Part shown: positions 36,131 through 45,544 of the stretch, one piece after another
How positions within the stretch are numbered: position 1 is the first letter of the stretch
Layout of the letters: each line of letters opens with the position of its first letter
Assembly: GCF_012524205.1 (NCBI RefSeq)
Contig: NZ_JABACI010000001.1
Location: 1,178,001-1,242,000 of the forward strand
Origin: Microbacterium salsuginis
GTDB taxonomy: Bacteria; Actinomycetota; Actinomycetes; Actinomycetales; Microbacteriaceae
Length of the DNA: 64,000 bases
Direction of reading: 5' to 3'
Translations under genes and position numbers: made by a program
Notes under the pieces: generated by a model
What the model saw: only the letters and a program-made list of their open reading frames with translations
Told to the model about the DNA's origin: nothing
Database searches by the model: none

Positions 36131-36164
36131 GTGCTGATCGTCTCACCGCAGCACGGCGGTGCCT

Positions 36165-36181
36165 AGTACGGAATCTGTACT
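36165..36181. promoter_or_regulatory. Candidate HxlR operator
   Basis: AGTAC (36165-36169) and GTACT (36177-36181) form a dyad separated by seven bases, in the divergent gap between the HxlR-type gene and the FAD oxidase. HxlR/YodB proteins bind similar dyads containing GTAC/GTA halves. Confidence 0.5.
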
Positions 36182-36254
36182 GGATCGGTGCCGAACGTGG
36201 ACTAGCTGCCGGTGCCACACGCGGCGGACCTTGGACGTACACCGAGGAGGAGCC

Positions 36255-37625
36255 ATGAGCACAGAGACCCCGACCACACTGCTCGAGATGATCGAGTGCC
36301 CGGTCATCACGCCGACAGACCCCGGATACGACGAGGCCCGACGCGTCTACAACGGAATGATCGACATGCGACCCGCGGCGATCGTCCGATGCCAGACGGT
36401 GGGCGATGTCATCGCCACCGTCAACGCCGCCCGCGAATCCGGTCTCGAGCTCGCGATACGCGGCGGAGCGCACAGCGTGCCCGGATTCGGGACGACCGAC
36501 GGCGGCATCGTGTGCGACCTCTCCGCGATGACCGCGGTCGACGTCGACCCACAAGCCATGACCGCTCGAGTCGGGGGCGGTGCGACTCTGCACGACCTGG
36601 ATGCCGCAACCTACGCGCACGGGCTGGCCACAGTGGGGGGCATCATCTCGAGTACGGGTGTCGGCGGCCTGACGCTCGGCGGCGGCATCGGGCACCTGTC
36701 ACGGCGGTTCGGACTGGCGTGCGACAACCTCATCGCCGCGGAGGTCGTCACGGCCGGCGGGGAAGTGGTGCGAGCTGAGGAGTCCGAGAATCCCGACCTG
36801 TTCTGGGCACTGCGCGGCGGGAGCGGCAACTTCGGCGTGGTCACAGCGTTCGAATTCAGTCTGCATGAGGTGAAGGACGTCTATGGCGGACCGATCTTCT
36901 ACCCGGTGGAGCATGCCGGAGAGGTGCTTCGGTTCTATCGCGAGTTCATCGCGACGGCTCCCGAAGATCTGGGCGCGTTCTTCGCCTTCCAAATCGCTCC
37001 ACCACTGGAGTTCATTCCGGCCGAGCACCACGGCGAGACCATGTGCCTCATCGTCACCTGCTGGTCCGGCGACCCCGACAAGGGACCCGAGGCGATCGCA
37101 CCACTCCTCGACGCCGCACCAGTCGTCGCGCAGCACATCGGCGTCATGCCGTATCCAACCTTGAACAGCGCATTCGATGCACTGCTTCCGGCCGGGCTCC
37201 AGCACTACTGGAAGGCGGCGTTCGTCACCGAGCTGAAAGACGCGGCGATCGTCGCGCACCTCAAGTGGGGACCGAAGCTGCCCTGCGTCGAGTCGACGAT
37301 GCATCTCTATCCGATCGATGGGGCGAGCCATCGCGTGCCGGCCGACACCACGGCATGGGGCCACCGCAACGCGTCCTTCGCCTGCGTGATCGCCGGCATG
37401 TGGCCGGACCCTGCCGACAACGACACCAACATCGCGTGGGTGCACGACTACTACGAGGCCATCGCTCCCCTGTCGGAGCCGGGCGGATACATCAATTTCC
37501 TCTCCGCAGACGACGGGACCCGAGCGCGCGACAACTACGGGGCCAACTACGAGCGCCTGCGAGCCGTCAAGCGAGCCTACGACCCGACGAACGTCTTCCA
37601 CCGCAACCAGAACATCCAGCCCTGA
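36255..37625 (+). CDS. FAD-linked oxidase with BBE domain
   Basis: The 456-residue flavoprotein of the vanillyl-alcohol-oxidase/berberine-bridge group has an FAD-binding domain with IRGGAHSVPGFG (about 70-81; His is the usual covalent FAD site), GVGGLTLGGGIGHLSRRFG (about 135-153) and a C-terminal BBE segment ending DPTNVFHRNQNI. GAGGAGG precedes ATG 36255. Such enzymes oxidise sugars, alcohols or alkaloid-like compounds with O2. It stands opposite the HxlR gene and may be controlled by it. The substrate is unknown. Confidence 0.82.
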   Translation: MSTETPTTLLEMIECPVITPTDPGYDEARRVYNGMIDMRPAAIVRCQTVGDVIATVNAARESGLELAIRGGAHSVPGFGTTDGGIVCDLSAMTAVDVDPQAMTARVGGGATLHDLDAATYAHGLATVGGIISSTGVGGLTLGGGIGHLSRRFGLACDNLIAAEVVTAGGEVVRAEESENPDLFWALRGGSGNFGVVTAFEFSLHEVKDVYGGPIFYPVEHAGEVLRFYREFIATAPEDLGAFFAFQIAPPLEFIPAEHHGETMCLIVTCWSGDPDKGPEAIAPLLDAAPVVAQHIGVMPYPTLNSAFDALLPAGLQHYWKAAFVTELKDAAIVAHLKWGPKLPCVESTMHLYPIDGASHRVPADTTAWGHRNASFACVIAGMWPDPADNDTNIAWVHDYYEAIAPLSEPGGYINFLSADDGTRARDNYGANYERLRAVKRAYDPTNVFHRNQNIQP

Positions 37626-37650
37626 GCGACTCAGAACGCGCCGGCGATCC

Positions 37651-38043
37651 TCACTCCCGCGGAGCGCGGAACACCATCGCGGTCGTCACCGCGAGCACCA
37701 CGACCCCGATGGACTCGACGATCACGGTCTCGGGCACCAGCGTGAAGTTCCAGTCCTGGTGGATGCCGAACAGGCCGACGGTCAGCGCGAGCACGAGCGC
37801 CCCCAGCGTGGCGATGAGGAACAGCAGGCTCAGCACGGCCGCGGCCTGCAGCATCCGTCCCCGCAATGCCACGATCGCGATCGCCAGCACCAGCCCGGCG
37901 ACCGCGTTCAGGATGAACATCACGCCGAGGATGCCGCCCACGCCGTTGAGGGCGAGGTACAGGTGGATGCCTCCCGTCGCCAGGAGCAGGACGGCGCTGA
38001 GTATGCGCAGGACCCACAGGACCCGCTGAGACGTTCTGGTCAT
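37651..38043 (-). CDS. Small four-helix membrane protein
   Basis: The 130-residue product has four hydrophobic helices with a short loop (FGIHQDWNFTLVPET) between helices three and four. Its ATG (38041-38043) overlaps the stop of the CDP-alcohol phosphatidyltransferase gene, so the two are translationally coupled. No family function is recognised; it may be a partner of the lipid enzyme. Confidence 0.65.
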   Translation of the reverse strand: MTRTSQRVLWVLRILSAVLLLATGGIHLYLALNGVGGILGVMFILNAVAGLVLAIAIVALRGRMLQAAAVLSLLFLIATLGALVLALTVGLFGIHQDWNFTLVPETVIVESIGVVVLAVTTAMVFRAPRE

Positions 38044-38783
38044 CGGACCACTCCATTCCTTGTTCTGCGACCCGCCGCAACGCGGGCCGTCGTGCGCGGT
38101 CGGTGAGAGACGAGCCACAGCACGTCTCTGCCGAACGACTCCAGCAAGAGGGCGAGGGCGATCAGCACCACCGCCAGCGACGCCCACGTGGGCAGCAGTG
38201 CGCTGGCGGCCGCGGTCAGCGCGATGCCCGCGACTGCCGTGGTCACCTTGCGCCAGTAGCGCGGCGGCAGGGTCGCCCGCATCCACGGCAGGAACCATCC
38301 CGCGACCACGAACGCGTACCGCAGGAGTCCGATCGCGAGCACCCACCACCCCAGCAGCGGCACCACGTAGACGCCCAGCACGAGGAGCAGGAAGGCGTCG
38401 ACCTCCATGTCGAACTGCGCCCCGAGTTCGCTCTCTGAGTGCGTGCGCCGTGCGAGCCAACCATCGACCCCATCGAGCACGAGCGCAATGCTCGAGAGTA
38501 CGACCAGCAGCGGCACCCATACGGGCGAGTCGACGGATGTCGCAACGAGCGCGGTGACGAGACCGACCAGCGTCGAGCGGGTCGCGGTGGCCGCGTTCGC
38601 CCATCCGAAGACGGTCAGCCCGCTGCGGTGCAACCCCCTGGCGAGGAGTCCGTTCGACACGACAAGGTAGAGGAGTCCGGCGGCCCATCCGGCGGCGGAC
38701 AGCGGCGAGAAGCGATCGATCGCCCAGAGGCCCAGCAAGCCGGCCACGATCGACGAGAGCGGAGCGAAATGAACTTTCGGCAT
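38040..38783 (-). CDS. CDP-alcohol phosphatidyltransferase family protein
   Basis: The 247-residue membrane enzyme has the full family motif D-x2-D-G-x2-A-R-x8-G-x3-D-x3-D, seen as DGVDGWLARR, then GAQFDMEVD (about 110-137), and about six helices. It transfers a phosphatidyl or other CDP-activated lipid group to an alcohol. It is divergent from the pterin-synthase/glycosyltransferase operon that begins at 38870, and probably provides its lipid substrate or shares its pathway (inference from neighbourhood). Confidence 0.85.
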   Translation of the reverse strand: MPKVHFAPLSSIVAGLLGLWAIDRFSPLSAAGWAAGLLYLVVSNGLLARGLHRSGLTVFGWANAATATRSTLVGLVTALVATSVDSPVWVPLLVVLSSIALVLDGVDGWLARRTHSESELGAQFDMEVDAFLLLVLGVYVVPLLGWWVLAIGLLRYAFVVAGWFLPWMRATLPPRYWRKVTTAVAGIALTAAASALLPTWASLAVVLIALALLLESFGRDVLWLVSHRPRTTARVAAGRRTRNGVVR

Positions 38784-38869
38784 GCTGACCTCCGTGCTTC
38801 CGTCATGGATACCACTGGGAACACGTTCCAGGAGCGGCTCCCGGTTCAATCGACCGAGGCTTTCCGCCG

Positions 38870-39847
38870 ATGAGGGCCACGGCGTACTGGCTCGAGGCGC
38901 CCGCGCAGGCATCCCTCCGGGATGAGGCCGTGCCCGCTCCCGCGCCCGGCGAGGTGCTGGTCCGCACGCTCTACACCGGCATCAGCCGCGGCACCGAGTC
39001 CCTCGTCTACCGCGGCGAGGTGCCGGCCGGCGAGCGCGAGCGCATGAGGGCTCCGTTCCAGGCGGGCGACTTCCCGGGCCCGGTGAAGTACGGCTACTTG
39101 AACGTCGGCGTGGTCGAGCAGGGGCCGACCGAACTCGCGGGGCGTACCGTGTTCGCCCTGTATCCGCATCAGTCCGCCTTCGTGGTGCCCGCCGCCGCCG
39201 TCGCGGTCGTCCCCGACGACGTTCCGGCACGCCGGGCAGTGCTGGCGGGTGCCGTCGAGACGGCGGTGAACATCCTGTGGGATGCCGCGCCCCTGGTCGG
39301 CGACCGGGTCACGGTGGTCGGGGCCGGGATGATCGGCTGTGCCGTGGCACGGCTGGCACGGGGCATCCCGGGCGTGGAGGTGACGGTCGTCGATGTCGAT
39401 GCCACGAAGCAGGAGGTGTGCGAACGACTCGGCGTCGGCTACGCCCGACCTGCCGACGCCCCGCGCGATCGGGACCTGGTCATCGACACCAGCGGGTCGG
39501 ACGAGGGCCTGCAGCTGGCCATCGACACCGCCGCGACCGAGGGCGAGATCATCGAGGCGAGCTGGTTCGGCGACCGCACCGCGAGCGTGCGGCTGGGCGG
39601 CGCCTTCCATTCACGGCGTCTCACGATCCGCTCGAGCCAGGTGGGGATGGTCTCGCCGCGCCGGCGCGGCACCCGCACCTCGAGCGACCGCCTCGCGCTG
39701 GCGCTGCGGCTGCTCGCAGACCCCGCGTTCGACCACCTGCTCACCGGTGAGTCGTCGTGGCGCGATCTCCCCGACGTGATGGCCGCGATCGCGTCGGGGT
39801 CGCTGCCGGGCCTGTGCCACACGATCGACTGGAGGGACTCCGGATGA
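38870..39847 (+). CDS. Medium-chain (zinc-type) alcohol dehydrogenase-like protein
   Basis: The 325-residue MDR-fold protein has a GroES-like N-terminal half and a Rossmann site [15 protein letters not shown] (about 145-159). The usual zinc ligands are not in place: the Cys/His at the catalytic site and the four-Cys structural loop are missing, so it may be a zinc-free reductase. Its stop overlaps the next ATG. It opens a seven-gene run with almost no spacing (38870-45441), so all seven products probably serve one pathway. Confidence 0.75.
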   Translation: MRATAYWLEAPAQASLRDEAVPAPAPGEVLVRTLYTGISRGTESLVYRGEVPAGERERMRAPFQAGDFPGPVKYGYLNVGVVEQGPTELAGRTVFALYPHQSAFVVPAAAVAVVPDDVPARRAVLAGAVETAVNILWDAAPLVGDRVTVVGAGMIGCAVARLARGIPGVEVTVVDVDATKQEVCERLGVGYARPADAPRDRDLVIDTSGSDEGLQLAIDTAATEGEIIEASWFGDRTASVRLGGAFHSRRLTIRSSQVGMVSPRRRGTRTSSDRLALALRLLADPAFDHLLTGESSWRDLPDVMAAIASGSLPGLCHTIDWRDSG

Positions 39848-40239
39848 CCTACTCGCTCACCGTCCGCGACCACATGATGATCGCCCACAGCTTCACGGGC
39901 GAGATGTTCGGCCCCGCCCAGCGGCTGCACGGCGCCACGTACGTCGTGGACGCCACCTTCCGCGCCGACGCGCTCGATGCCGACGGCGTCGTCGTCGACA
40001 TCGGGCGCGCGTCGGACGCGCTGCGCAGCATCCTGTCGACTCTCTCGTATCGGAACCTCGACGACGCACCGGAGTTCGCCGGCGTCAACACCACGACCGA
40101 GCGCCTGTGCAGCTTCGTGGCGGAGCGCCTCGTCGACGCCGTGCGCGAGGACGCTCTCGGAGCCGGCAACCTCACGGGCATCGAGGTGACGCTGCACGAG
40201 TCGCACGTCGCGTGGGCATCGTTCGCGGTGACGTTGTGA
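39844..40239 (+). CDS. Divergent 6-pyruvoyl-tetrahydropterin synthase/QueD homologue
   Basis: This 131-residue T-fold protein aligns with 6-PTPS/QueD. The first zinc His is in MIAHSF (residue about 12), but the usual HGH pair is reduced to one His (RLHGATY). The Cys found before that motif in QueD is missing, and the catalytic DHH segment is replaced (LSYRNLD). The purine-anchoring Glu regions (NTTTERL and LHES) remain. It may bind a pterin-like or deazapurine-like substrate with altered chemistry. Start and stop overlap both neighbours. Confidence 0.75.
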   Translation: MTYSLTVRDHMMIAHSFTGEMFGPAQRLHGATYVVDATFRADALDADGVVVDIGRASDALRSILSTLSYRNLDDAPEFAGVNTTTERLCSFVAERLVDAVREDALGAGNLTGIEVTLHESHVAWASFAVTL

Positions 40240-41276
40240 ACACGTCCGCGCGGGTCGTCTGGTTCGTCGTTCCCGACGGCTTCGACGACCCAGACCGAGT
40301 GAGCGGCGGCAACGTGTACGACCAGCGAGTGAGCGTCGAGCTGCGCGCGCTCGGCTGGGACGTGCGCATCGTGGAAGTCGCCGCCGAGAGCTCGGCCGCC
40401 CGCACGGACCCCTTCGAGCCCCTCCCCGACGGAAGCCTCATCGTGGTCGACGGCTTGATCGCGATCGGCCGGCCGTCCGCGATCGAAGCGGCCTGCGCCC
40501 GCCTTCGCGTCGTCGTGCTGGCGCACATGCTGGCCGAGTCGTTCCCCGACGCCGACCCGCAGGCGGTCGAGGGTGAGAAGCGGACGCTGCCGCGTGCGCA
40601 CCGGGTCATCGCCGGCAGCGAGTGGCTTCGAGAGGAGCTCGCACGGCGTGGTCTCAGCACCCCGGATCGGCTCGTGGTCGCGACGCCCGGCTCGGACGAA
40701 GCGGCCATGGCGACGGGCACCGCCACCGGCGGATCGCTCCTGTGCGTCGGTGTGGTCGCCCCGCACAAGGGGCAGGACACACTCGTCGACGCCCTCGCCC
40801 GGCTGACCGACGTACCGAGCTGGACCTGCACGATCGCCGGATCCACCGCGCCCGAGCCGGACTTCGCGGCGCGGATCGCTGCCGAGGCCCAGGCGGCCGG
40901 GCTGTCGGAGCGGATCACGTGGGCGGGGGTCCTCACCGCGGGCGTACTCGATGAGGCCTACGCGCAGGCGGATCTCGTCGTCGCCCCCTCTCGCACCGAG
41001 ACGTACGGCATCGCGATCGGCGACGCGCTGGCGCGCGGCATCCCGGTCATCGCGAGCAGCATCGGCGGCATCCCCGAAGCGGCCCAGCCGCCCGGCGCGG
41101 CGGTGCTCGTGTCGCCGGGCGACCCGGCCGCGCTCGGCGATGCGCTGCGGCGCTGGCTGGAGGACCCCCGGCTGCGCGCGAGCATGTCGGCCGCGGCCCG
41201 GCACGCCGCCCCGGCCCGCAGGCGATGGAGCGACACCGCACGCACGATCCACGCCACGCTCGAGGCGCTGTCATGA
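40236..41276 (+). CDS. Glycosyltransferase, family 4 (GT-B)
   Basis: The 346-residue GT-B enzyme has the C-terminal donor site including [20 protein letters not shown] (about 168-187), [12 protein letters not shown] (about 249-260) with the typical E-x7-E region, and [14 protein letters not shown]. The GTG start at 40236 overlaps the previous stop. Donor and acceptor are unknown. With the neighbours it suggests glycosylation of a lipid or pterin-type metabolite. Confidence 0.85.
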   Translation: MNTSARVVWFVVPDGFDDPDRVSGGNVYDQRVSVELRALGWDVRIVEVAAESSAARTDPFEPLPDGSLIVVDGLIAIGRPSAIEAACARLRVVVLAHMLAESFPDADPQAVEGEKRTLPRAHRVIAGSEWLREELARRGLSTPDRLVVATPGSDEAAMATGTATGGSLLCVGVVAPHKGQDTLVDALARLTDVPSWTCTIAGSTAPEPDFAARIAAEAQAAGLSERITWAGVLTAGVLDEAYAQADLVVAPSRTETYGIAIGDALARGIPVIASSIGGIPEAAQPPGAAVLVSPGDPAALGDALRRWLEDPRLRASMSAAARHAAPARRRWSDTARTIHATLEALS

Positions 41277-42085
41277 GCGTGGTCATCCCGGTGTCGGCGG
41301 ACTGGTTGACACTGCGAGAAGACGCGGACGCCGGCTCGCGTTCACGGGCCCTCGCCGTGAAGGCGGGACGGATGCTGCGGCCCCCGGTCGTCGTGCACGA
41401 CCTCGGCACCGGCACGGGCTCGATGGTGCGTTGGAGCGCTCCGCTGCTTCCCGGACCGCAGACGTGGGTGCTGCACGACTGGAACGACGCACTCCTCCAG
41501 CACGCGGCGGCCGCCGCCGCGCACGATCGGGACGGCCGGGCCGTCGCGGTGCGCACGCGAGCCGGCGAGCTCGGCCTGCTGCAGGGCGCGGATCTGGCGG
41601 GCGCGTCTCTCGTCACGGCATCCGCGCTGCTCGACGTGCTCTCGGCCGACGAGGTCGGCGCGGTCGTCGCCGCCTGCATCGCGGCGGGTGCCCCCGCGCT
41701 GTTCGCACTGTCGGTGACCGGCCGGGTGACGCTCGACCCGATCGACCCCGGCGACGGCGTCTTCGAGGCAGCCTTCAACGATCATCAACGGCGGCTGGTC
41801 GAAGACCGGCACCTGCTGGGACCGGATGCTGCGACCGTCGTCGCCGACCTCTTCCGGGCTGCCGGCTGGTCAGTGCGGGTCGCGGACTCGCCCTGGCGTC
41901 TCGAGCCCGGTGATGCGGCCCTGATCACCGAGTGGCTGGACGGCTGGCTCGCCGCCGCGGTCGCGCAGCGGCCGGCGCTTCGCGAATGGGCCGCGGAGTA
42001 CGCCCGCATGCGCATGGCGCAACTCGCAGCGGATCGCCTGCGGGTCGTCGTGCATCATGTCGACCTCTTGGCGTGGCCGTCATGA
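41273..42085 (+). CDS. SAM-dependent methyltransferase-like protein
   Basis: The 270-residue Rossmann-type methyltransferase has motif I VVVHDLGTGTGSM (about 39-51) and a motif II-like acidic end (WVLHDWND). The C-terminal half is helical and Ala-rich. Start and stop are coupled by ATGA overlaps. The target is unknown; its place between a glycosyltransferase and a membrane protein suggests tailoring of the operon's product. Confidence 0.72.
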   Translation: MSVVIPVSADWLTLREDADAGSRSRALAVKAGRMLRPPVVVHDLGTGTGSMVRWSAPLLPGPQTWVLHDWNDALLQHAAAAAAHDRDGRAVAVRTRAGELGLLQGADLAGASLVTASALLDVLSADEVGAVVAACIAAGAPALFALSVTGRVTLDPIDPGDGVFEAAFNDHQRRLVEDRHLLGPDAATVVADLFRAAGWSVRVADSPWRLEPGDAALITEWLDGWLAAAVAQRPALREWAAEYARMRMAQLAADRLRVVVHHVDLLAWPS

Positions 42086-43053
42086 GCGCCGCGATCCCCC
42101 ACAGCGGGCGCGCAGTCCGGCCCGCGGCGCGCTGGCAGCCCTGGGCACGTGCGGCAGCAGGACTCGCCATCCTCGCGGCGATCCTGGCGGTCACGGGTGC
42201 CGAGCCCTTCCTCCGTGGCATCGCGTCGGTGTCGGCTCCGGCGATCGCGGCGGCCGCACTGCTGGCCGCAGCCGCGACGGCGGCCGCCGCCTGGCGATGG
42301 CGCGTTCTGGCCGGGCGTCTCGGGCTCCGGCTGGGCTGGGGTCAATCCGTCGCCGCCTACTACCGCTCGCAGTTCCTCAACACGGTGCTCCCCGGCGGTG
42401 TCGTCGGCGACGTCGAGCGCGCGATCACGCACGGGCGCCGCCTCGACCGGGTCGCGCAGGCCACGCGTGCCGTTGTCGCCGAGCGCACGGCAGGGCAGGT
42501 GGTGCAGCTCGCACTGGCCATCGTGGTGGTGGCGGCGATCGGGTTCGCGGCCTACGCTCCGGCCATGGCGGTGCTGCTCGGGTCGCTGGGAGTCGTCGTC
42601 GCGCTGGCGGCGATCGGGATGCTGAGCGGCCGGGTTCGCCGGGCGGTCGTTCGCGAGCTCGGCATCCTGCGAGAGGCGTTCCGGACCGTGGGGACGGTGC
42701 TCGCGGTGGTCGCGGCATCCGTCATCGTCGTCACCGCGCACGTCCTGACGTTCGTCGTCGCGTGCGCCGCGACGGGAGTCGTCGCTTCGCCCGAGCAGAT
42801 GACGCTCGCGGCGATCGCCGCGGTGCTGGCCTCGTCCCTCCCGCTCGGGATCGGGGGCTGGGGTCCTCGTGAGGGGGCCGCCGCATGGGCGTTCAGCGCG
42901 GTCGGGCTCGGCGCGACCGCGGGGATCACGGCCGCCACCGCGTACGGCGTCCTGGTGATGATCGCGTTGGCGCCGGGCGCTCTCATCGTCGCCGCCTCGC
43001 TGCTGCGTCGACGCCACGTGCCGACGGATGCCGGAAGGCGGGCGACGACATGA
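42082..43053 (+). CDS. Lysylphosphatidylglycerol synthase TM-region (UPF0104) membrane protein
   Basis: The 323-residue protein has about eight helices and the UPF0104 signatures YYRSQFLNTVLPGGVVGDVERA (about 91-112, split by a short loop) and LPLGIGGWGPREGA (about 253-266). The soluble aminoacyl-transfer domain of MprF is absent; stand-alone TM regions are thought to move or flip lipids. It is coupled by overlap to both neighbours, consistent with a lipid-linked product. Confidence 0.82.
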   Translation: MSAAIPHSGRAVRPAARWQPWARAAAGLAILAAILAVTGAEPFLRGIASVSAPAIAAAALLAAAATAAAAWRWRVLAGRLGLRLGWGQSVAAYYRSQFLNTVLPGGVVGDVERAITHGRRLDRVAQATRAVVAERTAGQVVQLALAIVVVAAIGFAAYAPAMAVLLGSLGVVVALAAIGMLSGRVRRAVVRELGILREAFRTVGTVLAVVAASVIVVTAHVLTFVVACAATGVVASPEQMTLAAIAAVLASSLPLGIGGWGPREGAAAWAFSAVGLGATAGITAATAYGVLVMIALAPGALIVAASLLRRRHVPTDAGRRATT

Positions 43054-43811
43054 CGCTTCCCTACGTGACGCTGAGCTGCGCCATATCGCTCGACGGGTAT
43101 CTCAGCGGCGAGGCGCCGCAGCGGCTCATCATGTCGAACGCCGAGGACTTCGACCGCGTCGATCAGCTGCGAGCCGACAGCGACGCGATCATGGTCGGCG
43201 CCTCGACGGTGCGCCGAGACGACCCGCGCCTGCTCGTGCGCAGCGAGGAACGGCGGCAGAAGCGCATCGCTCAAGGACGCACCGCGTCTCCGGTGAAGGT
43301 GACGGTCACGGGCAGCGGCGACCTGCCGATGGGCTCGTGCTTCTTCACCACCGGTGACGTGGAGAAGATCGTCTATTGCCCGCGGGCGGCCGCCGCCGGG
43401 CTCGGCGCGCGCATCGGCGACCACGCCACGGTCATGGCCCTCGGCGACCGCGTGACCATGCGAGACATCGCGGAGGACCTCGCCGCGCGCGGAGTCCGCC
43501 GGCTCATGGTCGAGGGCGGCGGCCGGATGCACACGCAGTTTCTGCGTGAAGACATCGCCGACGAGCTGCAGCTGGTGATCGCGCCGTTCTTCGTCGGAGA
43601 ACCTCGCGCGCCGCGGTTCGTGGGCGAGGGTTCGTTCCCCTGGACCGCGGCGCGGCGCGCCCGGCTCGCCGAGACCCGGCAGATCGGCGATGTGGTGCTG
43701 CTGCGGTACGCCCTCTCGGATCGGGCGGCATCGGGCCAGCCGTCGACCGAGATCGCGGTCGGGGCCGCTGCCGCGAGCCGGCGGGGCATGGACGATGGCC
43801 CGACGCCGTGA
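43050..43811 (+). CDS. RibD C-terminal/dihydrofolate-reductase-like protein
   Basis: This 253-residue RibD_C/DHFR-fold reductase has ISLDGYLSGE (residues 11-20), the MVGASTVRRDDPRLL substrate/cofactor region (about 50-64) and MVEGGGRMHTQFL (about 152-164). Family members reduce the ribosyl group of a pyrimidine or act on pterin-like substrates with NADPH. Together with the 6-PTPS homologue it argues for a pterin- or aminopyrimidine-derived moiety. It overlaps the next gene by 17 bases. Confidence 0.82.
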   Translation: MTLPYVTLSCAISLDGYLSGEAPQRLIMSNAEDFDRVDQLRADSDAIMVGASTVRRDDPRLLVRSEERRQKRIAQGRTASPVKVTVTGSGDLPMGSCFFTTGDVEKIVYCPRAAAAGLGARIGDHATVMALGDRVTMRDIAEDLAARGVRRLMVEGGGRMHTQFLREDIADELQLVIAPFFVGEPRAPRFVGEGSFPWTAARRARLAETRQIGDVVLLRYALSDRAASGQPSTEIAVGAAAASRRGMDDGPTP

Positions 43812-45441
43812 GGCCGCGTTCCCCGTGCGCGGCGGGCTGCGCGGTGGAGCGCCGCTGACCCTGATCGCGTGCACGGTCCTGCTGCTCGCGCCCCTCGTTC
43901 CAGGGGTGCTGAGCACGGGCAGCCCCGCTGCTCTGGTGGGTCTGCCCGGAGAATCGGTCGTCGCTCTCGTCGTACTCCTCACCGTCGCGGGAAGCGTGAT
44001 GCAGCGGCTCACGGCAGGCATGTTCGCCGCGGTCGTGGTCGCCGGCATCCTCCTCGCCGCTCTCGATCTGGCGTTCCGCGCCACCATCGACCGCCCGTTC
44101 AACCTCGCGGAGGACGGCGGCGCGATCGGCGACGCCTTCGGCGTCGTCCAGGACGCCGTCGGTCCCGTCGGCGCGGCCGTCGTCGTCGTTCTCATCGCCG
44201 CCGCGGTCGTGGGACTGGGCGTCGTCGTGGCCCTGTCAGCACTGCGGGTCGGTCGCGCCGTCCGAGGGGAGGGTCCGCGCGGGCGTGCCGCGATCGCGGC
44301 GCTCGCGGCGACCTGGGTCGTCTTCTCGCTCGCGGGCTCGCATGTCGTGGCGGGCACGCCGGTCGCGGCATTCCGCGCCGGTGACGTCGTGGTGGCGGCA
44401 TCGGAGCGCGCCGCCGTCAGCGTGCGGGAGCAGCAGGCGTTCGAACGGGCGCTCGCCACGGATCCGCTGGCATCCGAGCCGCCGGCGCAGCCGATGGCCG
44501 GGCTCGCCGGCAAGGACGTCGTCATCGCATTCATCGAGAGCTACGGCCGCGTTGCCGTTGAGCCCTCGCCGTTCACCGAAGACATCGCGCGCACGCTCGA
44601 CGAGGGCGCCGGCACTCTGCAGCGCGAGGGCTACGCGGCGCGGAGCGCGTTCCTCACGTCGCCGACTCTCGGCGGCGTGAGCTGGCTTGCCCATGCGACG
44701 CTGCAGAGCGGCCTGCGCGTGGACTCGCCTCGCACCTACGACCGGCTGCTCGAGCACGGCCGCTCGACGATCACCGGCCTCTTCGACGCTGCGGGCTGGC
44801 GCACGATGGCGGTCGTGCCGTCCAACAAGCGGGAGTGGCCGGAGGGCGAGGCGTTCTACGGCTTCGACACCGTGCTCGACTCCCGGAACATGGGGTACCG
44901 CGGGCCGGCGTTCGGCTATGCGCGCATGCCCGACCAGTACACCTGGAAGGTGTTCCACGATCTGTCCGATCTCGACGGGGCCCAGCCGGTCATGGCCGAG
45001 ATCGACTTCGTCTCGTCGCACACGCCCTGGACGCCGCTCCCGCGCATGGTGCCGTGGGACGACCTCGGCGACGGTTCGGTCTTCGCGGACCAGGTCGCAG
45101 AGGGCGAGTCGCCGGTCACGGCATGGACCGACCCCGAGCACGCCCGCGAGCTCTACGGCGAGTCCGTGGCGTACTCGCTCGAGGCCCTGTTCTCGTACCT
45201 CGAGACCTTCGAGCAGCAGGACCTCGTGCTGATCGTGGTCGGCGACCACCAGCCGGCCCGCATCGTGAGCGGCCGGGACGCGGGATACGACGTGCCGATC
45301 ACGATCATCGCGAAGGACGACGCGGTGTTCGAGGCGGTCCAGTCCTGGGAATGGGAGGCGGGCCTGCGTCCGTCGGCGGATGCTCCGGTCTGGGGCATGG
45401 AGGACTTCCGCGACCGCTTCGTCGAGGCCTTCAGCCGGTGA
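43795..45441 (+). CDS. LTA-synthase/sulfatase-like membrane phosphotransferase
   Basis: The 548-residue protein has four or five N-terminal helices (to about 200) and an extracellular alkaline-phosphatase-superfamily domain (about 230-548): metal and nucleophile region VIAFIESYGR then SPTLGGVSWLAHATLQSG (candidate Thr/Ser), and metal-binding VGDHQPARIV. Relatives transfer glycerol- or ethanolamine-phosphate from phospholipids to surface glycans or lipids. ATG 43795 overlaps the RibD-like gene. As the last operon gene it probably modifies the product at the outer membrane face. Confidence 0.78.
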   Translation: MARRREAAFPVRGGLRGGAPLTLIACTVLLLAPLVPGVLSTGSPAALVGLPGESVVALVVLLTVAGSVMQRLTAGMFAAVVVAGILLAALDLAFRATIDRPFNLAEDGGAIGDAFGVVQDAVGPVGAAVVVVLIAAAVVGLGVVVALSALRVGRAVRGEGPRGRAAIAALAATWVVFSLAGSHVVAGTPVAAFRAGDVVVAASERAAVSVREQQAFERALATDPLASEPPAQPMAGLAGKDVVIAFIESYGRVAVEPSPFTEDIARTLDEGAGTLQREGYAARSAFLTSPTLGGVSWLAHATLQSGLRVDSPRTYDRLLEHGRSTITGLFDAAGWRTMAVVPSNKREWPEGEAFYGFDTVLDSRNMGYRGPAFGYARMPDQYTWKVFHDLSDLDGAQPVMAEIDFVSSHTPWTPLPRMVPWDDLGDGSVFADQVAEGESPVTAWTDPEHARELYGESVAYSLEALFSYLETFEQQDLVLIVVGDHQPARIVSGRDAGYDVPITIIAKDDAVFEAVQSWEWEAGLRPSADAPVWGMEDFRDRFVEAFSR

Positions 45442-45544
45442 CCGGGTATGGCGACCGGTGGGATTCCGTCTAGCCGTACGCGCACAAAGTGAATATCCTT
45501 TCGTAAGCGAATCCTCATCCGGAATCGCCTCGATCGGAGTCACC

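Noticed and set aside
42552..44534. Open frame of 660 codons on the minus strand
   Set aside because: Antisense to UPF0104, RibD-like and LTA-synthase-like genes; low-complexity Thr/Ala/Pro translation.
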